This document shows, in pieces, positions 62,691 through 64,000 of a stretch of DNA of 64,000 nucleotides. Under the pieces are notes generated by a model. The model saw only the letters and a list, made by a program, of their open reading frames with translations. It was not told where the DNA came from and did not search any database. The position numbers were made by a program, and so were the translations under genes. The stretch comes from Dyella_A sp050749815 (GTDB taxonomy: Bacteria > Pseudomonadota > Gammaproteobacteria > Xanthomonadales > Rhodanobacteraceae): assembly GCF_050749815.1 (NCBI RefSeq), contig NZ_CP192735.1, positions 1,054,001 to 1,118,000 of the forward strand, given 5' to 3'. The stretch's first letter is position 1; the number at the start of each line of letters is the position of its first letter.

Positions 62691-62803
62691 GCCTGCGCAT
62701 TTGCAGGCGCAGCCGACGTGACACCTGCGTCGGGAGGGCGGCTAATACAACACCCGCAAGGGAAATACGCCCGCCGGCTCTAAGCGGTTTCGAACCTCCC
62801 GAC
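62691..62803 (+). ncRNA. Structured leader RNA candidate upstream of the XAC0095-family gene
   Basis: Several stems lie close together: GCCTGC/GCAGGC (62691-62696 with 62703-62708); CGACG/CGTCG (62714-62718 with 62728-62732); a 9-bp long-range helix GTCGGGAGG/CCTCCCGAC (62729-62737 with 62795-62803); and inside it a CCC-GCAA-GGG hairpin (62753-62762) with a GNRA tetraloop. The second and third helices share bases and cannot form together, so two alternative folds are possible. The leader ends about 50 bases before the start codon at 62855. No known riboswitch consensus was recognised. Confidence 0.5.
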
Positions 62804-62854
62804 TTCCCGTCGCCATCCTGGCGTGCGGGTACTTCATGGAACGAGGAGGCGAGC

Positions 62855-63556
62855 ATGTCGACCATCGATTCGGAAGATCGGAATGTCACCGGCTATTTCC
62901 TGCCGGAGGACACCCAGCTACGGCTGAAGCAATTGCGTGAGTACGTGGGATTCCTCACCAACCTGGCCCGGCCTCGACGGCCGGACGAAGACAGCGAGTG
63001 CTACAACGAGATTCGCCCGGGTGAAGTGGCGATCTGCTTTGAGCTGATCGAGGAGCAGATAGGGCTGGTGCTGGACGAACTCTCCTGGCCGGCGGAGCGT
63101 GGCGAACCGGCAGAGGCACCCAAGGCGGCCGCGGACACGGAGACAGAAGCAGAGGCAGAGACGGAGCCCGCGGACACGGAGGCCGAGGAGCCGTACGTCG
63201 CCGAGCCGGCGACGAATGCGACATCCATCCGCTACATCGCCGGCGTCACCCTCAGCCAGATCGACGAGATGCACCTGCTGCTCGGCAGCCTCCATGCCTA
63301 TGGCAATGTGGTGGTCTGCACCGATCACGCCGAGCTTTCGGAAGCCACGCTTACGGTGATGGGCGACGCCATCTACCGCGATGTGGACGCGCTGCGAGAC
63401 ATCCTCCGCGAGATCGATGGCCCACAGCGGCTGGAGCCGCCGCTCGTGGTGAAACCCGGCGTACGCGAGGAGGAAGCCACCTACCTCGCACTGCCCACGC
63501 AAATGCCCATGAGCAGTACCTCGCACGTGGTGCGCGAGCACCCGACGTACCAGTAG
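62855..63556 (+). CDS. XAC0095 family protein
   Basis: A 233-aa protein with a strong ribosome-binding site GAGGAGG (62843-62849). The N-terminal block GYFLPEDTQLRLKQLREYVGFLTNLA...EIRPGEVAICFELIEEQIGLVLDELSWPA and the later block YIAGVTLSQIDEMHLLLGSLHAYGNVV...LGDAIYRDVDALRDIL match the XAC0095 family of Xanthomonadales as I remember it. An acidic linker (about 90-125, rich in E, A, T) separates them. The protein is soluble, and its function is unknown. A structured leader precedes it. Confidence 0.78.
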   Translation: MSTIDSEDRNVTGYFLPEDTQLRLKQLREYVGFLTNLARPRRPDEDSECYNEIRPGEVAICFELIEEQIGLVLDELSWPAERGEPAEAPKAAADTETEAEAETEPADTEAEEPYVAEPATNATSIRYIAGVTLSQIDEMHLLLGSLHAYGNVVVCTDHAELSEATLTVMGDAIYRDVDALRDILREIDGPQRLEPPLVVKPGVREEEATYLALPTQMPMSSTSHVVREHPTYQ

Positions 63557-63563
63557 CTGGATC

Positions 63564-63602
63564 GGCGCGGAGGGAGCGGCAACGGCCGTTTTCCTCCGCG
63601 CC
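63564..63602. terminator. Bidirectional hairpin between convergent genes
   Basis: GGCGCGGAGG (63564-63573) pairs perfectly with CCTCCGCGCC (63593-63602) across a 19-base loop that includes GTTTT. It fills the gap between the XAC0095-family stop and the acyltransferase stop, so it could terminate both. Confidence 0.65.
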
Positions 63603-63603
63603 A

Positions 63604-64000
63604 TTACACCTTGAGGAAGATCCCTCGGCGGTACAGCACGTAGGTGGGCACCCAGCACACCGCCAGGTAGAGCAGCGCGTAGGTGAGCGCCATGAAGCCG
63701 TTCTGGCCCAGCGTGGTCTCGAAGGCGGTGCCGATGACGTCGGCCACGGGGCGGCCGTCGGCGAGATGGATGTTCCACAGGCCGGCGGCCAGCAGCTCGG
63801 AGAGCATGTAGGCGAAGATGGCGTTGGTGCCGAGCACGCGCAGCGGCATCTGCCAGGCGGGCGGGCGCCGATCCGGCCCGGCCGGTTTGGCGATGTCCAC
63901 CGCCCACAGAAAAAACGCCAGCAGCAGCACGCTCCAGCCGCCGGCGAACAGCACGTAGGCGCTGGTCCACAGCTTTTTGTTGATCGGGAAGCCGAGGTTC
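63604..64000 (-). CDS. Membrane acyltransferase, HGSNAT/DUF5009-like, C-terminal part (5' end outside window)
   Basis: The frame is open to the window edge, giving about 131 C-terminal residues: NLGFPINKKLWTSAYVLFAGGWSVLLLAFFLWAVDIAK, then several membrane helices (WQMPLRVLGTNAIFAYMLSELLA, GFMALTYALLYLAVCWVPTYVLYRRGIFLKV). The PxNKxLWTSxYVL motif and the closing YRRGIFLKV are typical of the heparan-alpha-glucosaminide N-acetyltransferase-like (NagX/DUF5009) family. These proteins transfer acetyl groups to amino sugars across the membrane. The substrate-binding N-terminal part is not in the window. Confidence 0.85.
   Translation of the reverse strand, partial: NLGFPINKKLWTSAYVLFAGGWSVLLLAFFLWAVDIAKPAGPDRRPPAWQMPLRVLGTNAIFAYMLSELLAAGLWNIHLADGRPVADVIGTAFETTLGQNGFMALTYALLYLAVCWVPTYVLYRRGIFLKV

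Noticed and set aside
62578..62889. 103-aa minus-strand open frame over the leader
   Set aside because: Low support, no start signal, and it lies opposite the structured leader, whose pairing explains the sequence constraint better.

Overview
The window is about 64 kb of very G+C-rich chromosome with dense, often overlapping genes. Gene content and local order point to a gammaproteobacterium of the Xanthomonadales, probably Rhodanobacteraceae (Rhodanobacter/Dyella-like). Evidence for this is the rnc-era-recO block, an E. coli-like trxB...ftsK-lolA...rarA...serS backbone, an XAC0095-family gene, and dispersed GTAGGAGC-type and ATTCCCGCG-type palindromic repeats. The assignment is from content only; no 16S gene is present.

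Layout. 1-5.6 kb: end of rnc, then era and recO, an opposing receiver-Hpt protein, and a ydbH-ydbL-like envelope lipid transport pair. 5.7-10.5 kb: rlmD, then a tightly packed run CYTH-nagZ-hpt-flavin reductase-nucleoside phosphorylase (peptidoglycan and purine/methylthio salvage). 10.6-12.5 kb: a cold-shock gene with a strong terminator, then a diguanylate cyclase. 12.5-18.2 kb: a four-gene repair operon on the minus strand (MBL exonuclease, ATP-dependent ligase, Lhr-core helicase, PdeM phosphoesterase). 18.3-22.6 kb: GST, L,D-transpeptidase-fold protein, ChaN/Tiki-like protein, DUF3228, and a divergent dmeF / RcnR-type pair with a visible operator. 22.6-29 kb: ABC exporter, RraB, YigZ, an ECF sigma/membrane-protein pair and a VWA lipoprotein, all on the minus strand. 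29-44.8 kb: mixed housekeeping and accessory genes (YehS, membrane-anchored BLUF photoreceptor, alpha/beta hydrolase, YdcF, aldehyde dehydrogenase, xseA, PLD synthase, acetyl-CoA hydrolase, GAF histidine kinase, ispG, aat). 44.8-59.7 kb: the trxB-ald-ftsK-lolA-rarA-serS backbone, interrupted by yoaK, a 1024-aa sensor diguanylate cyclase, a class A beta-lactamase-like gene and a DUF3047 gene; REP/REPIN elements sit between genes. 59.8-64 kb: tRNA-Ser(UGA) preceded by a broken copy of itself, a visibly lower-G+C gene for a nuclease-fold/SEC-C protein, a structured RNA-like leader in front of an XAC0095-family gene, and the end of a membrane acyltransferase.

The accessory part most worth attention is 59.8-62.9 kb. 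It holds a partial tRNA-Ser duplication carrying a train of small hairpins, a foreign-looking PD-(D/E)XK-like protein with a C-terminal SEC-C motif, and a leader with mutually exclusive helices. The rest is mostly core metabolism and envelope biology. No rRNA, CRISPR array, prophage or intact insertion sequence was seen.
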